Shown here: positions 38,254-50,882 of the stretch, one piece after another
Layout: each line of letters starts with the position of its first letter
Position numbering within the stretch: the stretch's first letter is position 1
Assembly (NCBI GenBank): GCA_038502055.1
Contig: JAXRKN010000045.1
Location: 6,470,501 to 6,534,500 of the forward strand
DNA length: 64,000 nucleotides
Direction: 5' to 3'
Source: Tanytarsus gracilentus
Taxonomy: Eukaryota > Arthropoda > Insecta > Diptera > Chironomidae
The notes under the pieces: model-generated
Told to the model about the DNA's origin: nothing
What the model saw: only the letters and a program-made list of their open reading frames with translations
The model's database searches: none
Program-made: the position numbers and the translations under genes

Positions 38254-41200
38254 ATTTAAAGCTCTTTCTATCATGGATTGCCTTCAGTTTTATTGCCGAG
38301 CCATCCTTTCATGACACTAAACAAAAGCGGTATATTGTTTTCTTCTTCTTTTTGTAAGCTTCGGTAAAACTATCTCGACATATTGTTTTCTGTCAGAAAA
38401 TATTTAGAAATGTGAAAAGCAATTTAAGTTTGAAGGTCAAGTAAATTTTAGTCCATTGAACTTTTCCAGCCAAATTTTTACTTTGAAAGTTTTGCATTAA
38501 TATGAAGGTAATTTTTAAAAGCTAACCAGATTTTTATCTGTTTACTCGATGTCTGTATATACTTCTCATATCAAAAGATTTTTTCTTCTAAATTTTAATA
38601 AATTTTCATACGTCTTATGATATACAAAAGCAGACAGATAATGTCGGATGTTGCTAACTCATAAAGTCAATAAATAAATTTTTGATCTGATTTCGATTGA
38701 GAATGGAATCTAGAGATCAGCTGTTTATACATTCCTACTCGAGAATTGTCAAAAAATAATGTGCAATGGATGGAAAATTTTGTCTTTAATTTTAAAAATA
38801 TTAAAAAATTTGAAATAATTCTTTAAATTATCAGGCGCTTGATCAAATTTCCTTGAAGGGACGAAATGGAATCTCAAATGATGGTAATAAATTTAAAAAG
38901 CTAACAAAGTTTGTACGAATTGAAATTTTAATAAAAATTCTTTCCCCAGATTTTCGTGTTGAAAATGTTTTTGTTAAGAATTTGGATTGCAGCTAAATTT
39001 CTGTCAACAGCTTATCTACACATGGAGTTTTCTCGTCACTTTGTCGCCTTTTAAATTGTCATGCGGTGATTTTGCTGAAGAATTTCTAGCAAGTAATGTA
39101 TCGTGAAGATAAATTGGAATTTAATTAAGGAAAAAGAAAATTTCATTCGATGCCTTTTTAAGCATTCATACATACGCCACTGAGGCTACAAGGATATTTT
39201 TACATAAATCCTCCGTGTTATCTCTCATTATTATGATGATCATCATCATCGTTGAACAATCAACTGAAATTGTGAATGAGCCATCGCCGACAATCTCGCT
39301 CTTAAAATCTCGTTAAGGAATATTTTTGGGACGCTTAGACGCTTTTTGTTTGTCATTATTAATGCGTAGTCTTTTTCTAGCGAAACACTCTCGGGAATTT
39401 TCCACTGTCCTTTTTCAGTCGAATGATAAAAAATATTCCAGGGGTTTGAAGAAATTGAACACAGGAAATTAAAAAAGCAATAAAATACTTGAATTCTAAT
39501 TTTTTTTAATTTTCAGGAAAAACTTTCAAAATTAGCTTTTAAAAAAATCTTATTAAGAACTTTAGAAAAAATCTTGAAAGCTTAACAATTGAAAACTATA
39601 AACCGAAATATAAAAGTTTAAATACCTTTCCGCCACCCTGCAACACTTCCAACTTTTGTTTTGATCCATTATTCTAACAATTTCTCTTTCTCTACGTTCA
39701 ACGCTCGAGCTTTTTCTTGTTCATGTCGAGCAAATCGTGCGAAAACATTTCATTCTCAATGTCATGATATCACTTTTCAAAAAAATATTATTTTATGAAG
39801 CAAAAGAACAAAAAATTTGTTATCAACCTTGTAGTGGAAGAGACGAGCGATAAGAAGCGATTGCCAGACGAAAGAAAAATATGTCACAAAAAGTGAAAAG
39901 TTGCAAAGTTTAAGTAAAGCTCGATTGCAAATTGAAATTTATGGTCGAAAGAAAAATTATGGGGATTTTTATGGAAGATTAGAGAAAGAAAAAAAATTCT
40001 GAAGAAGAGTTAGACACGAGAAGTTTTTTTTAACTTATTTTATAAAAAGCTTTTTGAATTTCTCCTCTCAATAGAAAATTATTTATCTTTTTTATTTAAT
40101 CTGATAAATCTTTCATTCGGGAGGTATGGCTACGACAAAAAGTAATAATCTCGCCTCATTTCTCTTCCCATGATGCAATTTATGGAGATTAATTAGATAA
40201 ATTAAATTTTGATGCGTAATAGCATTATATTGCTGAGTTGTGCTGGCATTGCCTCGCAGCAAAGAAGAACTTAAGAAATTTATTAAATGACAGCAATATT
40301 TAATCAAGCGTAAAAAGAAGTTGAATTTCCTGAAGGAACTCTTTAATACCTAAGCCACTTTTCTTTTTTAATGTCCAACAACAAAATCACTAAGGATAAT
40401 TTTATGGGATTATTATTAGAATCAACAAGAAGATTCGGATAGAAAAATGAGAAAAATATCCAATAGAAATAATTTATTATTTTATTATTCCCCCTCACGA
40501 AGAAAGGAAGAAACGGCAATTTTCCGAGGAATAGAAAAGCTCTCATCCATAACCCAATCTCCGTTTCGTCAATAACTCATTATTAAGACGATTTCGGCGC
40601 TCCTTTCACTTCTTTTTCTCGAGGAAAAATTTGTATCGCATATAAAATAGAAATAAATAAATAAATATCGAGGAACAGAAATTTTACGCTAAGCTCTTTT
40701 CATCGTTTCTTTATTTGAAGAAAGGAAAAAAATTCCAAACATGAGTATGAATGGTATGTGAAAGCCTTCGGAAGCAAACAATAAACATGTTACAGTTTGA
40801 TTATTGAACAAATAATTTATTTATGTGAGTTTGTGAGTGTTTGCAAGCTTTTTTCTTCTTGAAAAATAAAATTTAGCCATCAAGGGGTGGAAACTGGAAT
40901 ATTGAATCGATTTGTATTTATATTAAAATAATCAATAGACTTCTGCAACGAGTCATTAAGATGACAATGTTTAAAAAATAAAAATCAATACCGCGGTATA
41001 CCGGAGTAAAAGTTTTTTTTGATTGATGCTAAAGACATGGCGAATTTGGCATAAAAAAGACAAATTTACTTTTGTTCTTTTCAAATCTATTGCCGTCATG
41101 ACATGAACATAATAATGATTAAAGCGCCAATAACTCAAGGGAAAGAGAGATTTTGTCTAGTCAGTTTATTATGACAATAAATTTCTTATTTCTATGCGCG

Positions 41201-43068
41201 ATAATAGAAAAAATCACAAATCGATAGAAATTTTTTCTCTCCTCGCATTTCTTGCCTTTTATGACATTTTTGTTATGTGACAGGAATAAATTAGAAAAAA
41301 TAAATTGCTTTTCGCTACTGTGCGAGTGTTGCTGTCACAAAGCTGCGGTTTATCGAAATGTGTTGATGCATGGAAAAAAACATTTAAGCTTTCAATTTAA
41401 AAGGAAAATAAATAAAATAAATTTAATTGGTTTCCGATGTAAATTATTCATTAAAGCTTTCTGTAGAATCATTCTAAAAATAATTCAAGAGCTTTTTAGA
41501 ATTCAAAAAATTTCCATTGATTTTTTTCACGAATCGCCCACTTTCCGCTTCCTAATTGTAACCAATATTTATAGACTTGTTTCTATTTAAAAACACATCA
41601 AGGGAAAGCAAAAACACAAGAAAAATTCCAAACAAAATAAATTGTTTACGATTTTGTTTATTTGGTGAGAGTGAGAGAGATTTTGAGTTGATGATAATTT
41701 TCATCGCGCAAGATGAAAAATATTTGGAGAGGAATTTCATCTCGAGGATGTTTAGATTTTCTTATTTTCCAGTTTTCCCTCAAACAAGAGATAAAGGAAA
41801 TGCTTTTGGCTGTCCGGTCTTGAGCTACGTAAACTTTTATCTATTCACAAATATTTTTTCTACCTCTCAAAATAAACCGAGGGGACTGATATGGAAATGG
41901 TTTTTGATCACACGATGATTCAAAAGTTGTATACAAAATTAGTTTATTTTTCATTCATATTTTTGAACTTTTTATATCCTGCAAAAAGCTGAGCCATTCA
42001 ACAAACCCTTGATACGAACTCAATTAGTTTTCCTCTACACTCTTTTTTTCTGAAACATCATCTGGGATTATTTGAGTTGATTTTCATGAACAAACTAGAT
42101 ATTTTTTTCTCGTTTTTCATTCACCGTTTCTATAGTGCTGAGTACATGATGTTAAGTGATATAGAATAGGACGCATAGCAACCCGAGAAGTTTATCATTT
42201 GAACAACATTTTTATTTCATATCATGCGAGAGGTGGCAAAAAATTTCCTGACCCAAAATGAAACAGGAACTTGTTATTGTGTTCAATATTATATGTCTAA
42301 TGCACATCCGTTTATAGAACATTCTGGTTGTTGATAAAGTGCGTGAAAAGAGGTTTGAGGTTCAAGGCAAACTACCGCATATCATAACCGCAATATTTAG
42401 AGCTTTTGAAGGAATTTTAGAGCTGATAGAAAATTCTTTAAAAGAGCTTTTAGGAATTTTTAAATTCTGTCAAATGTCACATCAGTTTTCTTCTCACCTA
42501 AAGCTCTGATTTGACAGCAGCGAGAGCTTATTATTTTCTAACCACACATGCATGTAGACACAGATTCACCACATTCATTATTCATAAAACTGCACAGAAA
42601 AACCAAACACACACATGAGGATTAAATTAAAATTTTCAATGTGCACTTATGATGTGTGCATTTTCAAAAATATTGTTTTGAGAGCTTTAGGTGGAGGTTG
42701 ACTATATGTGGAGTTTTTTCTTTCTCAACAAATTTAAAATTATGTACAAAAAATGCAAAATTAAAATTAAGCTCCTGAATATTTCCTCATTTTTTTTCAT
42801 ATCTAGATAACCAAACATGAATTAATTACAATTAATTAGTGACGGAAAAGAATTTATTCCAGACGAGATTTTGTTGAATCTGAAGAGCTTTTATTGTGCT
42901 TTCATGAGAACTCACGAGAAGGATTTTAAAGAATTTTATGATATGATTAATGAAGGAATTAAAATTATGTTTTGGGTTTTATTGTTGAAGTATTTTGTGA
43001 AATTTTTGCATGAATTATTTTTATAACATTTTCCCCTAAAAAAATCTAAATATTCAAAATTGACTTAC
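38254..43068. other. Non-coding stretch within the inferred 5-HT7 intron
   Basis: About 4.8 kb of AT-rich DNA with no supportable gene. A 12-bp perfect palindrome ATACCGCGGTAT sits near 40989. The open frame pair near 41252-41918 has no recognisable domain. Confidence 0.45.
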
Positions 43069-43076
43069 CTGTTCAG
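43061..43076 (-). promoter_or_regulatory. Splice donor of a candidate non-coding 5-HT7 exon
   Basis: On the minus strand the sequence reads CTGAACAG|GTAAGTCA, close to the ideal donor. The exon would end at 43069. DNA upstream on that strand (higher coordinates) has no long open frame, so the exon would be untranslated leader. Pairing with the acceptor at 8507 is inference. Confidence 0.4.
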
Positions 43077-46000
43077 TAAACAATTTTTTTTGCGGAATCG
43101 TTGTAAATTCAAATTTTTTAGACAACACTAAGCGTATTAAATGGTTATTGACACTTTTTTGTGCGCTTAAATTTTTTTTCGCTCGTCAATTATTTCACAA
43201 TAATCCACTGCTCACACACACAAAAACTCACTCAATTTTCCTTTAAGCGCATTAAACTTTTTTCCCCTCTCTGTTTGGTTTTCTGCGTTTCTGTTGATTT
43301 TCACTTGATGTCGATCGAATAAACAATTTTTTATGTGCGTTAATTTTTATTCTCTTGAGGTTTTAAATTCACTGAAAATTTCTTTTTTGTTTATTTTTTG
43401 CCACCTTTTTAAAATTTGCGGGCGATTAGTCACACATCATTAAATGCTTTTTTTTCGTTTATCTTCAAGCGCGCGTTTTTACACCGAAAAAAAAATCACT
43501 TCGGTATCATTATCTAATTTCTGCTTCTTTCGTAATGTGTGATAGATATTTATAGTCGTATTTGTATTCTTTTCTTAATCTACATTTCAAATCACCTTCT
43601 GGAGTCATTCACAGCGGAGCTAATCAGCCCAAGCTAGAAAATGAGATATTTTTTCCTCTTCTGATAATCTTCACGTTAAGTGTGTTAATTTTATTTTTAT
43701 TTTAGGCAAATTAATTTTATAACTTGTGCATGCCCGCGCCGTGTGAGTTATCACACCGAAATTGTCACTCGATTTGATTTGATTTTGTTTCTCCGCTCCC
43801 TCGCTATTTTATAATCAAAATTTTTTCACTCTTCGCTTTTAAATTTTAAACTCGAATGTGAGGGAAAAACTATTTGAAGTGCATAAAAAATTTTATTTTT
43901 CTGTGGTTGCTTTCTCTAAAAATATTTATTTGCCACTTTAAAAATATTTTTTCTTGATCAAGAAAACTTTTTTTTTTCTAGTCTCGAACCAGAAACTCAA
44001 CAACACATCATTCTATCTAAAATTCAATTCTTCAACTGATTTCATTTGTTTCGCCACAACGAGGAAATAACACACGAAAAAATTATTTCTTTTCGAGAGA
44101 GAACTTGTGAGAGAGTTTGAGCATAAAACATGCAACATTGCAAGTCAAAAGCATTAGACACATTTCTCTCTCTATCTTCAGTGTATTTTTTTATCAACAC
44201 GAACGTTTTTATCAAAACGAATGTTGCGTGTTGAGAGCTTTTAACGTTTCGTTGCTGGATTTAATGTTTTAATGTTTTCATAGCAGGAAAGAGATGGAAA
44301 ATGTGCAGCATCGATAAAAAGTTCTCAAGCCTTCAAGATATTTCCCAGAAAATTATTCTTTGAAAAATAAATTGAACAATTTCACACTTAAATTTGACTT
44401 TTAGTGAAAAAATAATTCAAGGTTTGATGCGCATGTCTCATAAAAATGCCTTCCGTGACTTTAATTGAAGTATAAAATAGAAATCCTATGCAATTGCAAT
44501 TTTTTTGCACTGTTAACCTAGATTTATGTTTCATGGCAAAAAGGGGTGAACATTCACAGTTTTTAAAATTTATTGAAAAATAAAACTAAAAAATTATTCA
44601 AATCCTAAAAATTTTATTTAATTTTCTAAGTGATAATTCCTTGAAATCGCTTTTATTCATCAAACAACGCCTCGCTTTACCGCCTTCATCATCATGCAAA
44701 TGCAACATTTTAGTTGATTATGATTTCATCAATTTTTTATCCTTTTTAATTTTTTATGCTTGAAAAATGAAAGTTTTCAGAATTTCCATGCAGATAAACG
44801 AACACAATTAATTTCTTTAATGATAATTTCACAGATTTTCCGTTTGTGACTTCTTAAATTACTTGAATAAATTTTGGAGAGCTTACGCTGCAAAGTGTTA
44901 AAGTTTTATGTAGTTAAAGCACTCAAATAGTTACAGTATACTGCAGTAAAAGTAATGCTGGATTAAAAATATCAGAGTTTAGATTAAAAATACAAAAATT
45001 CAGATTAAAAATTCAAAAATCAGAGTGCAAAATAAATTTTATTATTTTTAAAGTTTTTCTTGAAAAATTTTCTCTGTAGTTTTTTAAATTCAAGAAAAAA
45101 TCACAAATTATTAGTTACTGATGTCCTATTTTGCAACTATTTGATAAATAATCAAATCGTCCACAAATAATTTCACAAATATTTAATTTCCCACATATGA
45201 AATCGTTTGTAATCTCTTCTAAAATCCTCCACTTAGCATCAAACACTCATCACAAATTACCTATTTATTTTATCTCATAAATTTTCACGAATTTTGGTCA
45301 TCAATCACTTAAAAACGGTTCACGCTCAATCCCACATACTCATCCACATGAGGACCAAAAATATTATTATTCCAAGCAAATATTTACTTTCTCTCATGCC
45401 TCACATTATTGTCATCGTTATCATCTGTTGTATGTGTGTGGATGTGTTATGGAGCGAGAAAATAAGGATGATATGTGAAAGTGAGTTGAGTATAAGATGA
45501 TAATGGTATTTTTATCAAAATATTTACTCGAATATAAGCGAACGTGGGATGGTGGTAAAAAATGAAGAATTGATAATGTCAAATTTTATCAATTCAATTC
45601 TGATCACTTATACATGCGACATTGAACTTTTATTATTTACAGAATTTTCCTGTTGATTTGATTGTAAAAATTTATAAAAAGAACAAAATATTTTTTTTTG
45701 AAAAAAGTAAAAAAAATTTGTGTCCCCAAATGAGATTTTTATCTTTCTCAAAATATCGATTTCGAACTAGGCTGACCATCTGTGCAGCTTCTATCTTGTG
45801 TTCATATTTAACATTTCTATATATCTGCTCAGCCTTTTCTAACCTCAACTCAAAAAGCCGTCTCACATTATTCCCATATCAATTTCTTATTCATAAAACC
45901 ATAAAATCGTTCCTGATTCCTTCTTCATGTTTCACCATTCTCATGCGAGAAGGTCTTAAAATTATTTATATTCAATCTCCTTTTCTTTGTTGGAGTTTCC

Positions 46001-46729
46001 TTAACCCCAAGAAAAAGGGGAGCAAAAACCGAAATATTTCTCGAAAATTTGCATAAATTTCCATTCGGTGAACTTCACTAGACAAACACGTTTCACAAAA
46101 GTGAGCAGCATAAGTATCAAATTTTCCTTGAATATCAACATTCAGTCAATATAAAAGACGGCAATATTCAAACTTTTCCACTTCGCAATTCTTTTCAGGA
46201 GTTTTTTATACGACAATAAAAATTTCAATCACAAATTTTGTATGACTTTCGACATTGAGGGCATTAGGATTGATTTTTTTGTTAAAACTTTGAAAAATTG
46301 TGACTCTGTAAATTTTTAAACTTGTAAAAGCTAAATTTTAGTAATCAAATAAACTTCGAGCTAAGTGAATCCAGTCATAAAATTACCTTCGAAAAGACAT
46401 AATCGTTCACACAAAAATACATTTCATGATATCACTCTCGGCACTGCCTCCAAAGCCATAATCCTCATGTCGTTGTAATTTGTTTTTATTATCTCACAAC
46501 TTCCGTCTCTATACGCCCTAAAGATCTTTTTTCGCACGACGTTGAGTTCAAAGAGAAATTATTTTGGACTTTGCTAACTGCACGGAAAAATTGAGATAAC
46601 AATACCTAGAAAAATCTTGAAAATCTTTACTAAAAAATTAAATGTTACTGAGGTATTTTTGCTTTAAATTTTTTCTACAATTTTTTTTCTTCAATTTTTA
46701 GATTTTGTCAAATATTTTTTTTCAAGGTA
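43069..46729. other. Possible promoter-proximal region of 5-HT7; otherwise unassigned
   Basis: About 3.7 kb with no supportable protein gene. If the donor at 43068 is real, the transcription start of the receptor gene lies in here or beyond. I cannot place a TATA box or initiator with confidence. Near 45770-45836 a TGACCATCTG word and an inverted partner (CTGCTCAGCCT) may be another relic of the small hAT-like family. The 144-codon open frame at 45622-46056 crosses it and is not supported as a gene. Confidence 0.4.
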
Positions 46730-47167
46730 TCCCTGGTAGAACACGAGTTCAAATTTGGGTGTTATTTGAGTTCGAATTGAATTCAATTGTTGAGTTCAAA
46801 TCCAGTTCAGTTCAAATCGCGTGGTAAGCTTTTGTATGAAAACGGTTGAACTCGCCCATATACGTTTGAACTAAATTTGAACTCGATTTTCGATTTGAAT
46901 TCAATTCGAACTGAAATTTGAATTCAAATTGAATTCAATTCGAACTGAAATTTGAACTCAAATTGCCCTCAAATTTTCAAATTAAAAAAAATTTAGTTCA
47001 ACTTTTGAATTCAATTTGAATTCAACTTTTGAACTGTTCCACTTTCCAAGTGTTCCTTTAGTTAATTTAACTAACTTTTTTTTGCTCGCACTTATTCTTT
47101 TTTGCTATGTGAAGAGAAATTGGAATTTTTATTAATTTTGTACTTAAAAATTTTTCTTACTTTTTTG

Positions 47168-47240
47168 CTGCGCCGACTCGAACTCGAACTCAGGACTCCT
47201 GTTTGCTAAGCGCGCGCGTAACCACGAGACCACCGCGGAA
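47168..47240 (-). other. tRNA-like core inside the second TA element
   Basis: On the minus strand TGGTCTCGTGG matches the A-box consensus at 10 of 11 positions, and GAGTTCGAGTC is a weaker B-box-like match about 30 nt on. Shared words AGGAGTCCT and GTTCGA align it with the core at 11201-11268. Homology continues past the tRNA-like part: both are preceded on the plus strand by CTTTTTTGCT and followed by a TTTTGGC(A/T)AAAGC(A/T)ATATTTAAAC stretch. It is a relic, since stems are imperfect and no anticodon can be fixed. Confidence 0.5.
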
Positions 47241-47875
47241 ACTTTATGTTAAAATCCATTTTGGCTAAAAGCTATATTTAAACCATTCTTATTTTTATAT
47301 CAATTTGCCAAATATTTCTAATATTTTTTGTCCTTTGATTTAAATTTTAATAAACAAAAATTTTCTTTAATTTATTTTTTTAAAGAAAAAATATTTTTTC
47401 CTAAAGTTTTTTGCAAGTTTAGTAGTTTACATTTTGATACATTAAAATTTTTGAAATTGAAGAAACTAAATATAAATCAACCATTTCCATTTCTAATTAA
47501 AAGTGACGATTTATACTATCAGCGATATCTTTGCTTGTTTGAGTGCAATATGATCCGGAAATCATCAGTGTCGGTCAAAAAACACATATATAATAGATAT
47601 AATTGCTAATTATTGTAATAATTAAACTATGGATCAGATAAATATTCCAATATTTATTTTAACATTAAACAAAGAACAAATCTTAATTTAGGGCTTCAAT
47701 CAATTCAAATCGAGCTCAAGTTTTTAAATAAATTTCATATTAAAAACCCAAAATTTTGTCTAAGTCTTTAATTCGAATCGAGTTCAAGTTTTGAAATAAA
47801 TTTGAGTTCAAGTTTATTTCAAAATACCCCAATTTTAGTTCAAGTTTTGAATTCAAATTGACTTCAAGTTTTGAA

Positions 47876-48589
47876 TTAAATTTGAAATAAAATTTAATTC
47901 AAAATACTCCAATTTTAGTTCAAAACTTGAATTCAAATTGAGTTCAAGACTTGAATTAAATTCGAGTTCAAGTTTTGAACTAAAACTTTAAATTTAGTTA
48001 AAACTTGAATTCAAATTCTTGTTCAAATCTTGAACTCAGCCTTAGAGTTCAACATGGAAATTTAGTTCCACAATTGAGTTCAAATTGAATTCAATTCGAA
48101 CTCAAATGTTGAACTAAAGTGGCTGAGTTCAACATTTGAGTTCGAATTGAATTCAATTCGAACTAATTTAGTTCATTTGAACTAAATAGTTCAATGTTTG
48201 AGCTCAATTTGAACTCATTGTTCTACCAGGGTTAAATTTGAAATAAAATTTAATTCAAAATACTCCAATTTTAGTTCAAAACTTGAATTCAAATTGAGTT
48301 CAAGACTTGAATTAAATTCGAGTTCAAGTTTTGAACTAAAACTTTAAATTTAGTTCAAAACTTGAATTCAAATTCTTGTTCAAATCTTGAACTCAGCCTT
48401 AGAGTTCAACATGGAAATTTAGTTCAACAATTGAGTTCAAATTGAATTCAATTCGAACTCAAATGTTGAACTAAAGTGGCTGAGTTCAACATTTGAGTTC
48501 GAATTGAATTCAATTCGAACTAATTTAGTTCATTTGAACTAAATAGTTCAATGTTTGAGCTCAATTTGAACTCATTGTTCTACCAGGGA
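47876..48589. repeat. Near-identical 356-bp tandem duplication of the element's right end
   Basis: Segments 47876-48231 and 48232-48589 align over their whole length with only a few differences (one inserted C and one C/A change noted). Each ends in GTTCTACCAGGG, so a complete terminal sequence sits inside the element at about 48220-48231. The high identity shows the duplication is younger than the degenerate arrays around it. Confidence 0.85.
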
Positions 48590-48591
48590 TA

Positions 48592-50882
48592 TCAGATTTC
48601 TTGCAAAAATAATAGACTGAAAGTGTGAGCTTTATGGTAATCTCCAATTCAAAATTGTCATCACATTTTTTTCTCGAGAAAAATCACTTTCCAACAATTT
48701 GAATTTTGTGTGAGCATAAAATTTTATATTTTTAGTATCGGAGATTGAAATTTTTGACAAATCATTTTTTACAAACTTTTAAAATTTTTTAAGTTTTGTG
48801 AGATTTATTTTAACTTTTCTCAAAAACTTATAAAAATTTAATTCAATCCTTGGAAAATTTTCCTCTCTATAAAATATCTCAAAATTCTTTTTATTTACTT
48901 TTAAACTTTCTTAAAAGATCTCTAGATAAATTTGAATAAAAAATTACTTCCAGACTCACCTTAATCGCCCACAAACTGTTTCTTAAATCACTTTTATATT
49001 CTTACTTTTTAACCGTAGGGAAATGCTCATAATTCCAAACCATTATTCATGAACTTGACCCTCGAAGATTTGTCACAACCCTCGAGGCAAATAAAGAAGG
49101 CACACGCTCGACAAATACCAGCATGCGAAGATGATATTTTTTTTTATATCAAATTTCTTTATAATGGCAAAAACTCGAAAGATTTCCATCTTGAAAATTA
49201 ATTGCCATCAGTTTGTCTCGGTTCTTTCGAAAGTAAAAGAAAACATTTCGAGAAATGGAAACAAAAGAAAATCTTATTAATTTATTATTCAATCTTTTTC
49301 AGGTTCGCGTGTTAGATATTGATGAAATAGCATAAAAGTGGATTGTCAGAGATTTTTTTCATAATTAACGTCGTTATTAATAATTAAAGTCATGAACAAA
49401 AAGCCTAAATCTAATCTTACAAAATATTAAATCACAAGATTTGAAACTTAATCTTTCAAGCTTAATATTCCGTTCTTAAATTTAACGACCTACAGCAACA
49501 TCGAAGAAAAAAAGCGAAAAAAGAAAATCGATAAACTCGAAGCTCATTAAATTGCATACAACATCAACATGCTCATGTTTATTCGGATTTAAATCGATTA
49601 CCTTAAACGATATCTGCATAATGCTGTGTCGGAATGGAAGAAGGGAAAAAGTTCAATTTCCGATGACAAATGTGTCAGCCATAAATTGCATTATCGACAA
49701 ACAATCGCCGAAAGAGAGAAAATGAAAAAATAATTTTCATAAAAATGCTTTCGGTATTCACGAAACAGCAAACATTCATCATTAATTCATATCACACCAC
49801 ATGTATGGAATTTTTATCGAAACTCATTATGTGTGTTTCAATTAAGCGAACAATGCAAATTAATGTAATCGGTGATTGATGCAAAGATTTTTGGATTATT
49901 GAAAAAAGCCTAATAATGAGATTTTAAGCCATGATTAGAGGGAATATTATACATGCCACGTGTTGTGGTTCGATAGTGAATTTATTTTGTTCTATAAAAA
50001 AATTACCATCAAAAAATTTAATCTTTCTTTCCATCGCGATGCATCGTCAATTTTCATTTATTTTTGACCAACTTTTAAATTTCTTGAATCGCTCTTGAAT
50101 AACTTTTAACACTGTCGTCATCAAGTCCTGAATGCACTTGAGCATTCTTCACTCCAATTGAGTTCCAGCCTCCGCTCTCTCTGGAGTTTTTCTGTCAAAC
50201 AATGAACTATGTGTGTAGCGCTGAATCGCAATGGGACAATCAGATCGATAAATTGTAAAAACGAGTGCAGGCAAGAAAGGAAAAAGTGAAGCAGCGAGGG
50301 AAAATAGAAATTGATTGAACGAAAGACTCTTGAAGGCAAAACGAGAAAAAGAGATTGAAGTTGATCGCAAATTTATATATATACAGTCAAGTCTGTGAAT
50401 ATTGTTGAGTGCAGCCAAGAAAAATGAAGGCTGAGACAATAAGGATCGAAATTTTTATTTAAAATTTTATTAGGAAATTATAAATTATTTAAAAACACTA
50501 AAAATTAGCATTAAAGTTTCTAACCCTTAAAACAAAACAGGAAGAAAAATTGCAATTTCCATTGTGTTTTTCCAATTTTAGTGAGAAAGGAAGAAAAATG
50601 AAAACTTCATTGACCTAATTTGATTGTATCATTACGTCTTACAGTCCACACGGGAATAAATATGTACAGGCAGGCACATTGGGCGGAAAAATATAATAAT
50701 TTCTGAGATTTTTTCTTCCTCGATGATGATGAAATTCAATTTCAATTCCCCTGCAACTTTCATGCAATTTACTTGAAGATGAAATTAAAGCTTATCGCAA
50801 GAAAACATACATCTTTAAACTGGAAAGTAAATTGAGGAAAAATAAAAATGAAATTTTCATATTTAAGTTGGGCTTTTCCCAG
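48592..50882. other. Non-coding stretch
   Basis: About 2.3 kb of AT-rich DNA. A donor-like site on the minus strand (AAG|GTGAGTC, exon end 48960) is the only gene-like signal and has no partner that I can identify. Confidence 0.45.

Larger units (their letters stand above)
8507..43068 (-). other. 5-HT7: Inferred first intron of 5-HT7 (about 34.6 kb)
   Basis: Bounded by the acceptor at 8507 and a good donor at 43068 (minus strand ACAG|GTAAGTC). Between them I find no convincing gene on either strand. The interval holds two inverted-repeat elements (8852-9499, 10408-12279), two short hAT-like copies (24517-24630, 38146-38253) and long AT-rich stretches. Long first introns are common for neural receptors in insects. 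The pairing of these two sites is inference and other donors are possible. Confidence 0.35.
46730..48589. mobile_element. TA-flanked inverted-repeat element with TTCAAATTGAATTC arrays and tRNA-like core
   Basis: Ends TCCCTGGTAGAACA (46730) and its inverse (48576-48589) are followed inward by GAGTTCAAATT on both sides. TA flanks both ends (46728-46729, 48590-48591). Eleven of 13 terminal bases match the elements at 10408 and 54732. Internal DNA is a patchwork of AGTTCAAATTGAATTC words rich in perfect palindromes, plus a tRNA-like core (47168-47240) and about 0.4 kb of non-array DNA (47290-47690). A right-end copy is duplicated in tandem (47876-48231 and 48232-48589). No transposase is encoded. 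Confidence 0.8.

Noticed and set aside
45622..46056. 144-codon open frame on the plus strand
   Set aside because: Composition matches AT-rich non-coding DNA, it crosses a probable small transposon relic, and I recognise no domain.
47328..47609. 93-codon open frame inside the second TA element
   Set aside because: Lys/Phe/Leu-rich as expected from AT-rich DNA, with no transposase motif (no DDE or DDD pattern seen).
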